Part shown: piece by piece, positions 36,976-48,192 of the stretch
Numbering within the stretch: position 1 is the first letter of the stretch
How the letters are laid out: every line of letters begins with the position of its first letter
DNA from: Pararhizobium sp. A13
GTDB lineage: Bacteria > Pseudomonadota > Alphaproteobacteria > Rhizobiales > Rhizobiaceae
NCBI RefSeq assembly: GCF_040126305.1
Contig: NZ_CP149510.1
Location: 845,001-909,000 of the forward strand
DNA: 64,000 nt
Direction: 5' to 3'
The notes under the pieces: generated by a model
What the model was told of the DNA's origin: nothing
Database searches by the model: none
Seen by the model: the letters and a program-made list of their open reading frames with translations, nothing else
Program-made: the position numbers and the translations under genes

Positions 36976-37989
36976 ATGTTCCGATTTCTGCTTGTGCGCA
37001 TCGCATCCGCCATCCCCGTGCTCGTCGTGCTGAGCGTCGTGACATTCGCGATTATCCAGGCGCCGCCGGGCGACTACAGCGACTATATCCGCTCGCAAAT
37101 GATCAACCAGGGCGGTGCATCCTTCGAGGAAGCCGACGCCCAGGCGCAGGCCTACAGGATCGCCAACGGCCTCGATAAGCCACTCCCCGTGCAATACGTC
37201 AACTGGATCACCGGCATCGTGACGCGCGGCGATTTCGGCCATAGCCTGTTCTACAACAAGCCGGTGGCCGATGTGGTTGGCGAACGCCTGCCCCGCACAT
37301 TGGCCTTAGCGCTCGTCTGCCATATCCTCGCTTCCGTCATCGGCATCACCTTCGGCATTCTCGCCGCCACCCGGCAATATTCCTGGGTCGATAGCCTGCT
37401 ATCCGGCATTTCGTTCCTTGGCATGACGGTGCCGCGCTTCCTGATGGCGCTGATCATTGTCTACATCATGGTCTTCCATTTCAACGTGACCGAGATCAAC
37501 AGCTTCCATTCCGCCAAATACGGCGGCGCGCCCTGGTCCTGGGGCAAGTTCGTCGATCTTCTGAAACACGTCTGGCCGGTCATCGCCATCGCCACCTTCG
37601 GCGGTCTCGCCTACAATATGCGGGTGATGCGCGGCAATCTGCTCGACACGCTGAACGCCCAATATGTCGAGACCGCGCGCGCCAAGGGTCTCTCCGAACG
37701 AGCCGTCATCCTGCGCCATGCCGTTCCGAATGCGCTGCATCCGCTCGTCATGTACCAGGGCGTCGTCCTGCCCTACATGCTGACCGGCGAGATCGAGACG
37801 GCGATCATCTTTGCGTTGCCGACCGTCGGCCCGGCCATCGTCGGTTCGATGTGGGTGGGCGACGTCTATGTCACCGCCACCTTCATGCTGGTCCTGTCCG
37901 CAACACTCATCGTCGGTAACATCATCGCCGACATGCTTTTGGCCATGCTCGATCCTCGGGTTCGCCTTGGTGGAGGAGCACACGCATGA
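36976..37989 (+). CDS. agpB: Alpha-galactoside ABC transporter permease, OppB type
   Basis: A 337-residue inner-membrane permease beginning MFRFLLVRIASAIPVLVVLS. A polar insert at about residues 45-70 (MINQGGASFEEADAQAQAYR) precedes the usual GDFGHSLFYNKPVADVVGER segment. The coupling loop is QYVETARAKGLSERAVILRH near residue 233. It overlaps agpC by 4 bp (ATGA) and forms the translocation pore with AgpC. Confidence 0.92.
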   Translation: MFRFLLVRIASAIPVLVVLSVVTFAIIQAPPGDYSDYIRSQMINQGGASFEEADAQAQAYRIANGLDKPLPVQYVNWITGIVTRGDFGHSLFYNKPVADVVGERLPRTLALALVCHILASVIGITFGILAATRQYSWVDSLLSGISFLGMTVPRFLMALIIVYIMVFHFNVTEINSFHSAKYGGAPWSWGKFVDLLKHVWPVIAIATFGGLAYNMRVMRGNLLDTLNAQYVETARAKGLSERAVILRHAVPNALHPLVMYQGVVLPYMLTGEIETAIIFALPTVGPAIVGSMWVGDVYVTATFMLVLSATLIVGNIIADMLLAMLDPRVRLGGGAHA

Positions 37990-39107
37990 AAGCCGACGTT
38001 GAAAACATCGTCACCGTACCCGTCCCGGCACCGCATCACGGCAACGAAACCTATCTTGCCCTTGTCTGGCGCCGCCTGAAGCGCTCCTGGACCGGCATGG
38101 CCGGCCTGATCCTCGTCTGCCTGCTGATGCTCATGACGATCCTCGCCGAGTTCTTTTCGCCCGTCGATCCGAAGCTGACCGGCGTTGGCTTCGCCCCGCC
38201 GCAGACGATCAGCATCACCGATCAGGACGGCAATCTCGTCTGGCCGCGCACCTATCAGGTTGGCGAGGGTACCGAGCTCGACCCGATCACCTTCCAGCCG
38301 ATCATCGGCCCGGACTATGCCAATCCGAAGAACCTCGGTTTCTTCGTCAAGGGCTTCAGTTACCGGCTTCTCGGCCTGATCCCGACCGACCGGCATTTCT
38401 TCGGTGCCGTCGATGGCACGCCGGTCAATTTCCTCGGCACCGACAAATTCGGCCGCGATGTGCTGTCACGCATCTTCTACGGCTCCCGCGTCTCGCTGAT
38501 GATCGCGTTGACTGTGGTCTTCATCGTCACGGTCGTCGGCACCACGGTCGGCATGGTGTCGGGCTATTTCGGCGGCCGCTTCGACATCTGGATGCAGCGC
38601 TTCGTCGAACTCGTGCTCGCCTTCCCGCAATTGCCGCTCTACCTGGCGCTGACGTCGCTGATCCCGGTAACGGCGCCGACAAACGTCTTCCTCGCCTTCG
38701 TCATCGTCGTGATGTCCGCGCTCGGCTGGGCCCAGATGTCGCGCGAAGTACGCGGCAAGACGTTGGCCTTGGCTCGGATCGACTATGTCCGTGCGGCGAT
38801 GGCGATCGGCGCCACAGACCGGCGCATCATCTTCCAGCACATCTTCCCCAACGTCATGAGTCATGTGATCGTCTCGGTAACGTTGGCGATCCCGAGCGTC
38901 GTGCTGCTTGAATCCTTCCTCGGCTTCCTCGGTTTTGCGGTAAAGCCGCCGCTGATGTCCTGGGGGCTGATGCTGCAGGACACCTCGACCTATTCCGTCA
39001 TCGGATCCTACCCTTGGATCCTTTCCCCCGTGGCCTTCGTGCTCGTCACCGTCTTTGCGTTCAATGCGCTCGGCGATGGCCTGCGCGACGCCGTCGACCC
39101 ATACTGA
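37986..39107 (+). CDS. agpC: Alpha-galactoside ABC transporter permease, OppC type
   Basis: A 373-residue permease. One N-terminal helix (GMAGLILVCLLMLMTILAEF) is followed by a long periplasmic stretch to about residue 140, then FLGTDKFGRDVLSRIFYGSR, five membrane segments and the coupling loop YVRAAMAIGATDRRIIFQHI. It ends ALGDGLRDAVDPY. Like the OppC protein at 3.0 kb it carries a periplasmic insert of about 90 residues, so the two loci belong to the same transporter branch. The ATPase gene starts 12 bp after the stop. Confidence 0.92.
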   Translation: MKADVENIVTVPVPAPHHGNETYLALVWRRLKRSWTGMAGLILVCLLMLMTILAEFFSPVDPKLTGVGFAPPQTISITDQDGNLVWPRTYQVGEGTELDPITFQPIIGPDYANPKNLGFFVKGFSYRLLGLIPTDRHFFGAVDGTPVNFLGTDKFGRDVLSRIFYGSRVSLMIALTVVFIVTVVGTTVGMVSGYFGGRFDIWMQRFVELVLAFPQLPLYLALTSLIPVTAPTNVFLAFVIVVMSALGWAQMSREVRGKTLALARIDYVRAAMAIGATDRRIIFQHIFPNVMSHVIVSVTLAIPSVVLLESFLGFLGFAVKPPLMSWGLMLQDTSTYSVIGSYPWILSPVAFVLVTVFAFNALGDGLRDAVDPY

Positions 39108-39118
39108 GGAGACGACCC

Positions 39119-40789
<1,671 letters not shown>

Positions 40790-40812
40790 TCGCTAGACAA
40801 GAGGCATATTCC

Positions 40813-42183
40813 ATGGCGAGACAACCCAAAATCACCTTCATCGGCGCCGGCTCGACCGTCTTCATGAAGAACATCATCGGCGACGTTCTGCAGCGTCGGG
40901 CGCTGTCCGGCGCGAAGATCGCGCTGATGGACATCAACCCGCAGCGGCTCGAAGAAAGCGAGGTCGTCGTCAGGAAACTGATCTCGACGCTCGACGTCAA
41001 GGCGACCATCGAGCTGCACTCGAACCAGCGCAAGGCCCTCGAAGGTGCCGATTTCGTCGTCGTCGCGTTCCAGATCGGCGGCTATGAGCCCTGCACCGTC
41101 ACCGATTTCGAAGTGCCGAAGAAATACGGCCTGCGCCAGACGATCGCCGACACGCTCGGCGTCGGCGGCATCATGCGCGGCCTGCGCACCGTGCCGCATC
41201 TCTGGAAGATCTGCGAAGACATGATGCAGGTCTGCCCCGAGGCGATCTTGCTGCAATACGTCAACCCGATGGCGATCAACACCTGGGCGATCGCCGAGAA
41301 ATACCCGAAGATCAAGCAGGTCGGCCTTTGCCACTCGGTGCAGGGCACGGCGATGGAACTGGCCCACGACCTCGACATCCCCTATGAGGAAATCCGCTAC
41401 CGCTCGGCCGGCATCAACCACATGGCCTTCTACCTGAAGTTCGAGCATCGCCAGCCCGATGGCTCCTACCGTGACCTCTATCCGGATCTCGTGCGCGGCT
41501 ACCGCGAAGGCCGGGCACCGAAACCGACCTGGAACCCGCGCTGCCCCAACAAGGTGCGCTACGAGATGCTGACCCGCCTCGGCTATTTCGTCACCGAAAG
41601 CTCGGAGCACTTCGCCGAATACACGCCCTATTTCATCAAGGAAGGCCGTGAGGACCTGATCGAGAAATTCGGCATTCCGCTCGATGAATATCCCAAGCGC
41701 TGCATCGAACAGGTCGAGAGATGGAAGGGCGAGGCCGCCGCCTACCGCACGGCCGAAAAGATCGAGGTCGCGCAGTCGAAGGAATACGCCTCCTCGATCA
41801 TGAACTCGGTCTGGACCGGCGAGCCCTCGGTCATTTACGGCAACCTGCGCAACAATGGCTGCATCACTTCGCTGCCGGACAATTGCGCCGCCGAGGTGCC
41901 GTGCCTCGTCGATGAGAACGGCATCCAGCCGACCTTCATCGGCGACCTGCCGCCGCAGCTGACGGCGCTCATCCGCACCAACATCAACGTGCAGGAACTG
42001 ACGGTCGCCGCCCTGATGACGGAGAACCGCGAGCACCTCTACCACGCCGCGATGATGGACCCGCACACCGCCGCCGAGCTCGATCTCGACCAGATCTGGT
42101 CGCTGACCGACGATCTGCTCGCCGCCCACGGCCAGTGGATCCCGGAATGGGCCCGGGTCGCCAAGAAGGTCCAGGCCGCGTAA
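40813..42183 (+). CDS. agaL2: Second GH4 alpha-galactosidase (MelA-like)
   Basis: A 456-residue GH4 enzyme with the NAD motif KITFIGAGSTVFMKNIIGDV. The second strand pattern is DFVVVAFQIGGYEPCTVTDF, and QYVNPMAINTWAIAEKYPKI follows. Metal ligands appear in QVGLCHSVQGTAMELAHDLD, and the RSAGINHMAFYLKFEHR block is present. It resembles E. coli MelA more closely than AgaL1 does. Last gene of the operon, with a strong terminator 25-60 bp after its stop. Two GH4 enzymes in one locus suggests different linkages or sugars. Confidence 0.9.
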   Translation: MARQPKITFIGAGSTVFMKNIIGDVLQRRALSGAKIALMDINPQRLEESEVVVRKLISTLDVKATIELHSNQRKALEGADFVVVAFQIGGYEPCTVTDFEVPKKYGLRQTIADTLGVGGIMRGLRTVPHLWKICEDMMQVCPEAILLQYVNPMAINTWAIAEKYPKIKQVGLCHSVQGTAMELAHDLDIPYEEIRYRSAGINHMAFYLKFEHRQPDGSYRDLYPDLVRGYREGRAPKPTWNPRCPNKVRYEMLTRLGYFVTESSEHFAEYTPYFIKEGREDLIEKFGIPLDEYPKRCIEQVERWKGEAAAYRTAEKIEVAQSKEYASSIMNSVWTGEPSVIYGNLRNNGCITSLPDNCAAEVPCLVDENGIQPTFIGDLPPQLTALIRTNINVQELTVAALMTENREHLYHAAMMDPHTAAELDLDQIWSLTDDLLAAHGQWIPEWARVAKKVQAA

Positions 42184-42207
42184 CTCTTTCTCCCGGTTGC
42201 GCGACGA

Positions 42208-42244
42208 GGAAACCCCGGAACAACAATTCCGGGGTTTTCCTTTT
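42208..42244 (+). terminator. Rho-independent terminator after agaL2
   Basis: GGAAACCCCGGAA and TTCCGGGGTTTTCC form a long stem around a short CAACAA loop, followed by TTTT. It closes the agp operon. Confidence 0.88.
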
Positions 42245-42298
42245 GTGCCGGGTGTGGTCGAAAGGAACGACGCCCCACCGCTTGTTCAGGAGATAAAG

Positions 42299-43060
42299 AT
42301 GCCCGCCGGTTCCGCCACGACAACGCTCGCCCGCCAACTGTCCGACGCCGACAACGGGGGCATGCGCCTTGCCACGGCGACGCTTGCGGAACCAGGCACT
42401 CCAGCGGAAGCCTTTACCGTGCAGAGCGAAACGCTGGCCTTGAATGGCTGGCTGACAGTCGGCTACAAGGTCGCCATCCGCCCGGACGGAAGCTCCATTT
42501 CCGCCCCCATGGCGCATATTACCCATGCCAGTGAATCGGGCACCGCCGGATTCGAGCGCCCCGCCGTCGATGCGCTGGAGGTGGAAATCTGCTTCGTCCT
42601 CGGCAAGGACCTGCCGCCGCCGGGCGCCAAGTCCTATACCCGTGAAACGCTTCTCGGCTATGTGAGCGGCATTTATTCCGGCGTCGAATTTTTGGGACAC
42701 CGCCTGGATAACGGCAGCCGTTCTCCAGCCCTTTTGTTTCTAGCGGACCGCCTTGGCAATGCCGGCTACGTACTTGGCGAAGAATTGCCCGCCGAGGTGC
42801 TCGAACCCGGCCAGGACTTTCCGCTGGTCATCACGATCAACGGTGGCACCGCCTTCTCCGGTCCGGGAAAACATCCCAACGGCGATCCCGTGGCTCCCTT
42901 CCTCGCCTTTGCCAATGCATTGACGGAGCCCGTTGCCCAAGGCCGGATCATCACCACCGGCAGCCTCTGCGGCGCCATCCCGACACCCGAACGGGCGGCA
43001 ATCGCCATCAGCGGCTTTACCACACTGACAGTGACGGCGGCATCGACGCGCGAGATTTGA
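42299..43060 (+). CDS. 2-keto-4-pentenoate hydratase/fumarylacetoacetase-superfamily protein (MhpD-like)
   Basis: A 253-residue protein of the MhpD/TesE type. Indicators are YKVAIRPDGSSISAPMAHIT, the acidic ALEVEICFVLGKDLPP that supplies metal ligands, GIYSGVEFLGHRLDN, and VTINGGTAFSGPGKHPNGDP. Such enzymes hydrate 2-hydroxy-dienoates or decarboxylate keto acids in aromatic meta-cleavage pathways. No other genes of such a pathway are nearby. The ATG at 42299 follows CAGGAGATAA. It is separated from the agp operon by a terminator, so it is probably independent. Confidence 0.83.
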   Translation: MPAGSATTTLARQLSDADNGGMRLATATLAEPGTPAEAFTVQSETLALNGWLTVGYKVAIRPDGSSISAPMAHITHASESGTAGFERPAVDALEVEICFVLGKDLPPPGAKSYTRETLLGYVSGIYSGVEFLGHRLDNGSRSPALLFLADRLGNAGYVLGEELPAEVLEPGQDFPLVITINGGTAFSGPGKHPNGDPVAPFLAFANALTEPVAQGRIITTGSLCGAIPTPERAAIAISGFTTLTVTAASTREI

Positions 43061-43295
43061 TGCGGGGCCAGCCGCCCCCGCCAAATTTCTACGGGATCAC
43101 CGAGTCCGCTGTTTCCCTCTCACCATCGTCGGTCCCAGGATGACGGGAGGACGGCACCTTATCGAGGGATGACATCTCGAGCGATGGTCCGGTACTCCAA
43201 CATAAACCGCTGAAATTTGTCACCAGCCCAAACTTGGAGGCGGGCAGATGCCCGCTTTGCGCCGCCAGAAGCGGACACTCCAGCGCGATGATGTC

Positions 43296-43769
43296 TCAAC
43301 CACGCCGAGCAGCTTCGATCGCCCCAACGTCGATCTTCCTCATCGTCATCATCGCATCAAAAGCACGCTTTGCTTGATCACCGCCTACCGCAAGCGCTTC
43401 GGTCAGTACGCGCGGTGTGATCTGCCAGGACACCCCCCATTTGTCTTTGCACCAGCCGCAGTCACTTTCCTGGCCGCCGTTGCCGACAATGGCGTTCCAG
43501 TAACGGTCGGTTTCTTCCTGATCGTCAGTTGCGATCTGAAATGAAAAGGCTTCGTTGTGTTTGAACGCGGAACCGCCATTCAGGCCGATACAAGGAATAC
43601 CGGCGACGGTGAATTCAACAACCAACACGTCTCCCTGCTTGCCGGCTGGATAGTTTCCAGGTGCACGAATGACAGCGCCCACTGCGCTGTCCGGGAAGGT
43701 CGCGGCGTAGAAGCGGGCGGCAGCCTCAGCGTCCTTGTCGTACCATAGGCAGATGGTGTTCTTTGCCAT
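43296..43769 (-). CDS. VOC-superfamily (PhnB/glyoxalase-like) protein
   Basis: A 157-residue protein of the '3-demethylubiquinone methyltransferase-like' VOC group. It begins MAKNTICLWYDKDAEAAARF and has YAATFPDSAVGAVIRAPGNY, FTVAGIPCIGLNGGSAFKHN and GGQESDCGWCKDKWGVSWQI. The last block is the family's hallmark CGWCKDKWGVSWQITP. The metal site and function are undetermined; despite the database name it is not a methyltransferase. No operon partner. Confidence 0.87.
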   Translation of the reverse strand: MAKNTICLWYDKDAEAAARFYAATFPDSAVGAVIRAPGNYPAGKQGDVLVVEFTVAGIPCIGLNGGSAFKHNEAFSFQIATDDQEETDRYWNAIVGNGGQESDCGWCKDKWGVSWQITPRVLTEALAVGGDQAKRAFDAMMTMRKIDVGAIEAARRG

Positions 43770-43906
43770 TGCGTGGTCCTTTCGCTCTTCGTTTCCCGTC
43801 TTCTCCCTGAAATAAGAGGCAAACTGTATTTCTCCAGCCCATGCAGATCATTTTGCGCGGGCAATAGCCAAGCCCCTCTAAATGGTCGACGAGCAACGCG
43901 CGTGAT

Positions 43907-44647
43907 CTACAGGCCTGCCCGCCGCGCCATAACGGCCTCGATGGCCGACAAGCCGTCATAGATCAGCACGGCCAGCGCGCCGACGATCATCCCGCCCTGC
44001 AGGACGAAGGCGATATTGTTGGATTGCAGCCCGGCGATGATCACCTCCCCCAGCGTCTTTGCCGCCACCGTCGAGCCGATCGTCGCGGTGGCCAGGCTGA
44101 TGACGACGGACAACCGAATGCCCGCCAGGATCACCGGCATCGCCAGCGGCAGCTCCACCTTGAAGAGACGCTGGCGATCCGTCATGCCGGCGCCGCGCGC
44201 TGCCTCCATCACGGAGGGCGGCAGGGTCGTGAGACCCGTCAGCGTATTCTCGAAGATCGGCAGGAGGCCGTAGAGAAACAACGCCACCAACGTCGGCTTC
44301 TCGCCGAAGCCGAGGGCCGGAACGGCCAGCGCCAGCACCGCCACCGGCGGAAATGTCTGCCCGACATTCACCAGGCTGCGCGACAACGGCAGGAATTCCG
44401 CCCCGAAGGACCGCGTGACGAGAATGGCGAGCGTCACGGCAACGATGATGGCGGCAATCGTGGCGATCGCGACGGTGCGCAGATGCAGGAGCGTCAGCGT
44501 CAGCAGGCCGCCCTGATTGTAGATCGCCGGCGCATTGTCCTGCACCAGCGGCTTCAACAGCGGCTCGAACCAGCCGGGCGAAACCAGGAATGCAATCAGG
44601 GTCGCCAGCAGCACGGCGCGCAGAAGAGAGGGACCCCAAACCCTCAT
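43907..44647 (-). CDS. yehW: Osmoprotectant ABC transporter permease YehW
   Basis: A 246-residue membrane protein with six hydrophobic segments and the BPD_transp_1 loop EAARGAGMTDRQRLFKVELP. Lengths and order match E. coli yehZ-yehY-yehX-yehW, whose product imports low-affinity glycine betaine or related compounds. Overlaps the ATPase gene by 4 bp (ATGA). Last gene of the operon. Confidence 0.9.
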   Translation of the reverse strand: MRVWGPSLLRAVLLATLIAFLVSPGWFEPLLKPLVQDNAPAIYNQGGLLTLTLLHLRTVAIATIAAIIVAVTLAILVTRSFGAEFLPLSRSLVNVGQTFPPVAVLALAVPALGFGEKPTLVALFLYGLLPIFENTLTGLTTLPPSVMEAARGAGMTDRQRLFKVELPLAMPVILAGIRLSVVISLATATIGSTVAAKTLGEVIIAGLQSNNIAFVLQGGMIVGALAVLIYDGLSAIEAVMARRAGL

Positions 44648-45582
44648 TGCGGCTTTGCTGCGCGCTTGGCGAGCCCTTCCAAAGTGACCTTCCCGAGGAT
44701 CGTGCCGTCAGCCGCCGCCACCGGCAACGCATCGCGGCCGGTCCAGAGCAGTTCGGAAAGCACGTCGCGCTGGCTCGTTTCCGCGCCAACGGGCTGTCCA
44801 TCGGCAGTGCCGGGCTCCACCGCCTGCCCCGCCGTCTTGATCGACAGTAGCCGGAACGGCCGTTCGCTGGCGCCGATCAGGGTCTGGACGAACTCCGTCG
44901 TCGGATTTTTGACCAGCTCGGCGGGCGTGCCGTATTGAACGAGTTCGCCCTTGTCCATGACGGCGATCTTGTCGGCGAGATGAAACGCCTCGTCCATGTC
45001 GTGCGTCACCAGCACGATCGTGGTCTTCAAGAGCTTCTGGATGTCGAGCAGGTCTGCCTGCGCCTTTGCCCGGATGATCGGATCGAGCGCGCCGAACGGC
45101 TCGTCCATCAGGAGAACCTTCGGCTCCGCCGCCAGCGCCCTCGCCACGCCGACCCGCTGCTGCTGGCCGCCGGACAGCTCATGTGGAAACCGCGCCGCGA
45201 AGATGGCGGGATCGAGCTGGAACAACGCCAGCAACTCCGCCACCTTGGCATCGATGCGCGCCTTGTCCCAGCCGAGGAGCACCGGCACGGTGGCGATGTT
45301 CTGTGCGACGGTGCGATGCGGAAAAAGCCCGTGCCCCTGGATGGCATAGCCGATCCGTCGGCGTAGCTCGTAGCCCGGCATGGCGCGATTGTCTTCGCCG
45401 TCGAGGCGGATCGCGCCCGCGGTCGGCTCGACCAGCCGGTTGATCATGCGCAACAGCGTCGTCTTGCCGGAACCGGAAGTCCCGACAATGACGGTGACCG
45501 TGCGCGGCGCGATCGTCATCGTCACATTGTCGACCACCGCAAGGCCGTCGTAGCGCTTGGTGATGCAGTCGATCTCGATCAT
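44644..45582 (-). CDS. yehX: Osmoprotectant ABC transporter ATPase YehX
   Basis: A 312-residue ABC ATPase with Walker A GTSGSGKTTLLRM, Q-loop in RIGYAIQGHGLFPH, signature LSGGQQQRVGVARA and Walker B VLLMDEPFGALD. The C-terminal third has one CBS-like regulatory segment, as in OpuA/ProV relatives. It sits between and overlaps both permease genes (4 bp each), so synthesis is tightly coupled. Confidence 0.92.
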   Translation of the reverse strand: MIEIDCITKRYDGLAVVDNVTMTIAPRTVTVIVGTSGSGKTTLLRMINRLVEPTAGAIRLDGEDNRAMPGYELRRRIGYAIQGHGLFPHRTVAQNIATVPVLLGWDKARIDAKVAELLALFQLDPAIFAARFPHELSGGQQQRVGVARALAAEPKVLLMDEPFGALDPIIRAKAQADLLDIQKLLKTTIVLVTHDMDEAFHLADKIAVMDKGELVQYGTPAELVKNPTTEFVQTLIGASERPFRLLSIKTAGQAVEPGTADGQPVGAETSQRDVLSELLWTGRDALPVAAADGTILGKVTLEGLAKRAAKPQ

Positions 45583-46745
45583 GCGGTCCTGCCTTGGTTT
45601 TTCGACGGCGTGGTCATTTCAATGAGGGCGTCGAGGACGATGGCCGCGGCAAAGGCAAGCACCACCGTCGGCACCGCGCCGAGAAGCACCAGGTCCATCG
45701 CCGTCTGGCCGATCCCCTGGAAGACGAAGACACCGAAGCCGCCGCCGCCGATCAAAGCCGCGATGGTCGCAAGGCCGATATTCTGGACGAGAACGATGCG
45801 GATGCCGGTGAGAATGACCGGCATCGCCAGCGGCAGCTCGATGCCGAAAAGCCTCTGCCGGTCCGTCATGCCGATGCCGCGCGCCGCCTCGTTGGCCTCG
45901 CGCGGAACGCCGGCAAGCCCGACTACGGTATTGGCGACCACCGGCAGCAGCGAATAGAGAAACAGCGCCACGAAGGCGGGAGCAGCGCCTATGCCGCGAA
46001 TGCCGATCGCGGCAGCCCCCGGCACATGGACGGCGATCCAGCCGAGCGGCGCGATGAGAATGCCGAACAGTGCGATCGACGGGATCGTCTGGATGAGGTT
46101 CAGGGTGTTGAGCACACCGGCACGCAGGGGCTCGACGCGGTGGCAGAGAATGCCGAGCGGCAGGCCGACGACAACCGCGGCAAACAGCGACCCGAGCGCC
46201 AGCGCCACGTGCCTGCCCGCCTCCAGCCAGAACACGTCGGCGCGCCCCATATATTCCTTGAGGATCGACAGGCCATCCCAAAGTCCCGATATCAAGATCA
46301 CCGCTGCGCCACCGAGCGTCATCAGCAGAAGCAGAACCCGTACGACCGGCAGCGGCCGCAACCGCGTAATCGAATCGGCGGCCAGCAGGGCATGGGCAAA
46401 CAAAAGGATCCAGAAGCCGGATGCCGGCGATACGCGTGCATAGGTGTTTTCCGGCGGGGTCAGATGCGTCGCCGCCATGCCGATAAAAAGCGCAATGGCG
46501 GCGAGCGCAACCGCGGCGGTGACGAGCCGCAGCAGCGCCGGCGTTTTCAGAAGGATGACCGCGGCGGCGAGAACCATGAGCCCGATGAGGGCAACACCCG
46601 CCTCGCCGGGTAGCGCCGCAAGCATCGATTTCGCCTCGCCTGGCACGATGCGATTGGCGCGAAACGTCGCGAACGGTGCGACAAGCGTGCCATAGGCGAC
46701 GAGAAGCGCGATGACCACGCCCAGTTTGTCAAAGCGAATGTTCAA
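45579..46745 (-). CDS. yehY: Osmoprotectant ABC transporter permease YehY (long form)
   Basis: A 388-residue permease. An extra N-terminal membrane region of about 150 residues precedes the standard permease domain. The domain has the coupling loop NEAARGIGMTDRQRLFGIEL and the C-terminal ALIEMTTPS. E. coli YehY is 385 residues with the same N-terminal extension, which distinguishes this branch from OpuCB and ProW. Between it and the binding-protein gene lies a RIME-type repeat. Confidence 0.92.
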   Translation of the reverse strand: MNIRFDKLGVVIALLVAYGTLVAPFATFRANRIVPGEAKSMLAALPGEAGVALIGLMVLAAAVILLKTPALLRLVTAAVALAAIALFIGMAATHLTPPENTYARVSPASGFWILLFAHALLAADSITRLRPLPVVRVLLLLMTLGGAAVILISGLWDGLSILKEYMGRADVFWLEAGRHVALALGSLFAAVVVGLPLGILCHRVEPLRAGVLNTLNLIQTIPSIALFGILIAPLGWIAVHVPGAAAIGIRGIGAAPAFVALFLYSLLPVVANTVVGLAGVPREANEAARGIGMTDRQRLFGIELPLAMPVILTGIRIVLVQNIGLATIAALIGGGGFGVFVFQGIGQTAMDLVLLGAVPTVVLAFAAAIVLDALIEMTTPSKNQGRTA

Positions 46746-46770
46746 GCGGCCATCCCCGTCATCCCGGCTA

Positions 46771-46876
46771 CTGCATAATTCCTTAAATCGGTGTCGATTT
46801 AAGGATAAAATTATGCAGCAGTTTCAAAGTGCTACAGCGTCATTTGCGCGTCATATTTGACGCGCTGCGCTGTAAG
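46771..46876. repeat. RIME-type rhizobial intergenic palindromic element
   Basis: About 106 bp made of two palindromes. The first is CCTTAAATCG-GTGT-CGATTTAAGG, extended by ATAATT/AATTAT arms (46771-46817). The second is CTACAGCG...GTCATATTTGAC...CGCTGTAAG (46832-46876). Two large palindromes in about 108 bp are the description of RIME1, a repeat found in many copies in rhizobial genomes. Here it lies inside the osmF-yehY gap, within a transcription unit, so it would fold in the mRNA and may set the ratio of binding protein to permease. Confidence 0.75.
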
Positions 46877-46912
46877 GCCGGGTCCAGAGGGAACCGGCCG
46901 TTTCGCGGCAGC

Positions 46913-47824
46913 TTATTTCAGAAAGCCGTTCTTCTTCAGGAAATCCTCCGCGACCGCCTTGGCCGGCTCGCCGCCGACCTGGACGCGCCCGTTCAGATCC
47001 TGCAGCGTCACAAGGTCGAGCTTTTCGAAGACCGGCTTCAGCAGCGTCTCGATTTCCGGATGCTCCTTGAGCACCGCCTCGCGAATGATCGGCGTCGGCT
47101 GATAGACCGGCTGGACGGATTTGTCGTCCTCCAGGACGACGAGGCCCGACGGCGCGATGCCGCCATCCGTGCCATAGACCATGGCGGCATTGGCGCCATT
47201 GGTCTGGTTTGCCGCTGCCGCGATCGTCGCGGCCGTATCGCCGCCCGAAAGCGTGATCAGCTGCTCCGATTTCAGCGTGAAGCCATAGGCCGTCTGGAAC
47301 GCCGGCAGGGCCGCCGCCGAATTGACGAATTCCGAAGAGGCCGCCAACACGACCTTGCCGCCGCCGGAGACATATTTGCCGAAATCGCTGAAGGTCTTGA
47401 TCTTGTTGCCATCGGCCAGATCCTTGCGGACGGCGACCGCCCAGGTATTGTTGGCCGGCGATGGCGTCAGCCAGACGATCTTGTTGGCGTCGTAGTCAAG
47501 CTTTTTCGCCTGCTCGTAGCCCTTGGCCGCATCCTTCCAGAGCGGATCGTCGGCTTTTTCGAAGAAAAACGCCGCGTTGCCGGTATATTCCGGATAGATA
47601 TCAATCTCGCCGGCGACGATCGCTTTGCGCACCACGGGCGTCGCCCCCAGCTGCACACGATCGGTCGTCTGAACGTTGTTGGCGTTCAGAACGGCGAGAA
47701 TGATATTGCCCAAGACGCCGCCTTCGGTATCGATCTTGGAAGCGACGACCACCTGAGCATGTGCCGCCATGGCGGAAACGAGCACCGCAAACGCGGCCCC
47801 GATAAGCTTTGTGTTAAGATCCAC
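46913..47824 (-). CDS. osmF: Osmoprotectant ABC transporter substrate-binding protein (OsmF/YehZ)
   Basis: A 303-residue quaternary-ammonium binding protein of the OpuAC family. Signal peptide VDLNTKLIGAAFAVLVSAMA-AHAQ, then VVVASKIDTEGGVLGNIILA, then DIYPEYTGNAAFFFEKAD, with the YPEYTG motif typical of betaine/choline binders. The frame is open to 47953, but GGGAG sits 8 bp before the GTG at 47824 and the signal peptide starts there. First gene of the osmF-yehYXW operon. Confidence 0.9.
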   Translation of the reverse strand: MDLNTKLIGAAFAVLVSAMAAHAQVVVASKIDTEGGVLGNIILAVLNANNVQTTDRVQLGATPVVRKAIVAGEIDIYPEYTGNAAFFFEKADDPLWKDAAKGYEQAKKLDYDANKIVWLTPSPANNTWAVAVRKDLADGNKIKTFSDFGKYVSGGGKVVLAASSEFVNSAAALPAFQTAYGFTLKSEQLITLSGGDTAATIAAAANQTNGANAAMVYGTDGGIAPSGLVVLEDDKSVQPVYQPTPIIREAVLKEHPEIETLLKPVFEKLDLVTLQDLNGRVQVGGEPAKAVAEDFLKKNGFLK

Positions 47825-48192
47825 GATACGTCTCCCTTGAAACAGTTCGCAATTTCTCCCACGGCTACCGACCTTCGTCGGGGCATAAACTGCCATATGT
47901 GGCGGGGATCGGAGAAAAATAGAGCACTTGGGAGCGAAATCGCGCAGTCGCATTGCAACCGCGCAGCAGCAAGCGCCGCAAAAACAAAGGAACTTGTTTG
48001 TTGCGGAAATCAGGTTCAGAGTCAGACGGTTATTTTTGGCGTATGAACGAGTTTCAAACGACCGCCGGCATCACGATAGAGCGAACGATACCCGAGGGTT
48101 GGCCTCGAGCCTTGGCCGCGCAGTTCGCCGGCATGACAGCGTCGCTAGATTTCGTCTGCTGAACGCCCCGCAGGCAGAAAGGGAGGAAAGAA
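47825..48192. other. Intergenic region upstream of osmF and the 103-aa gene
   Basis: A 368-bp gap holding the osmF promoter on one side and that of the small gene at 48193 on the other. A 39-codon plus-strand frame at 48043-48162 lacks a ribosome binding site and similarity. I see no RNA gene or repeat. Confidence 0.5.

Noticed and set aside
48043..48162. 39-codon plus-strand frame upstream of the 103-aa gene
   Set aside because: No Shine-Dalgarno sequence before the ATG and no recognisable features.
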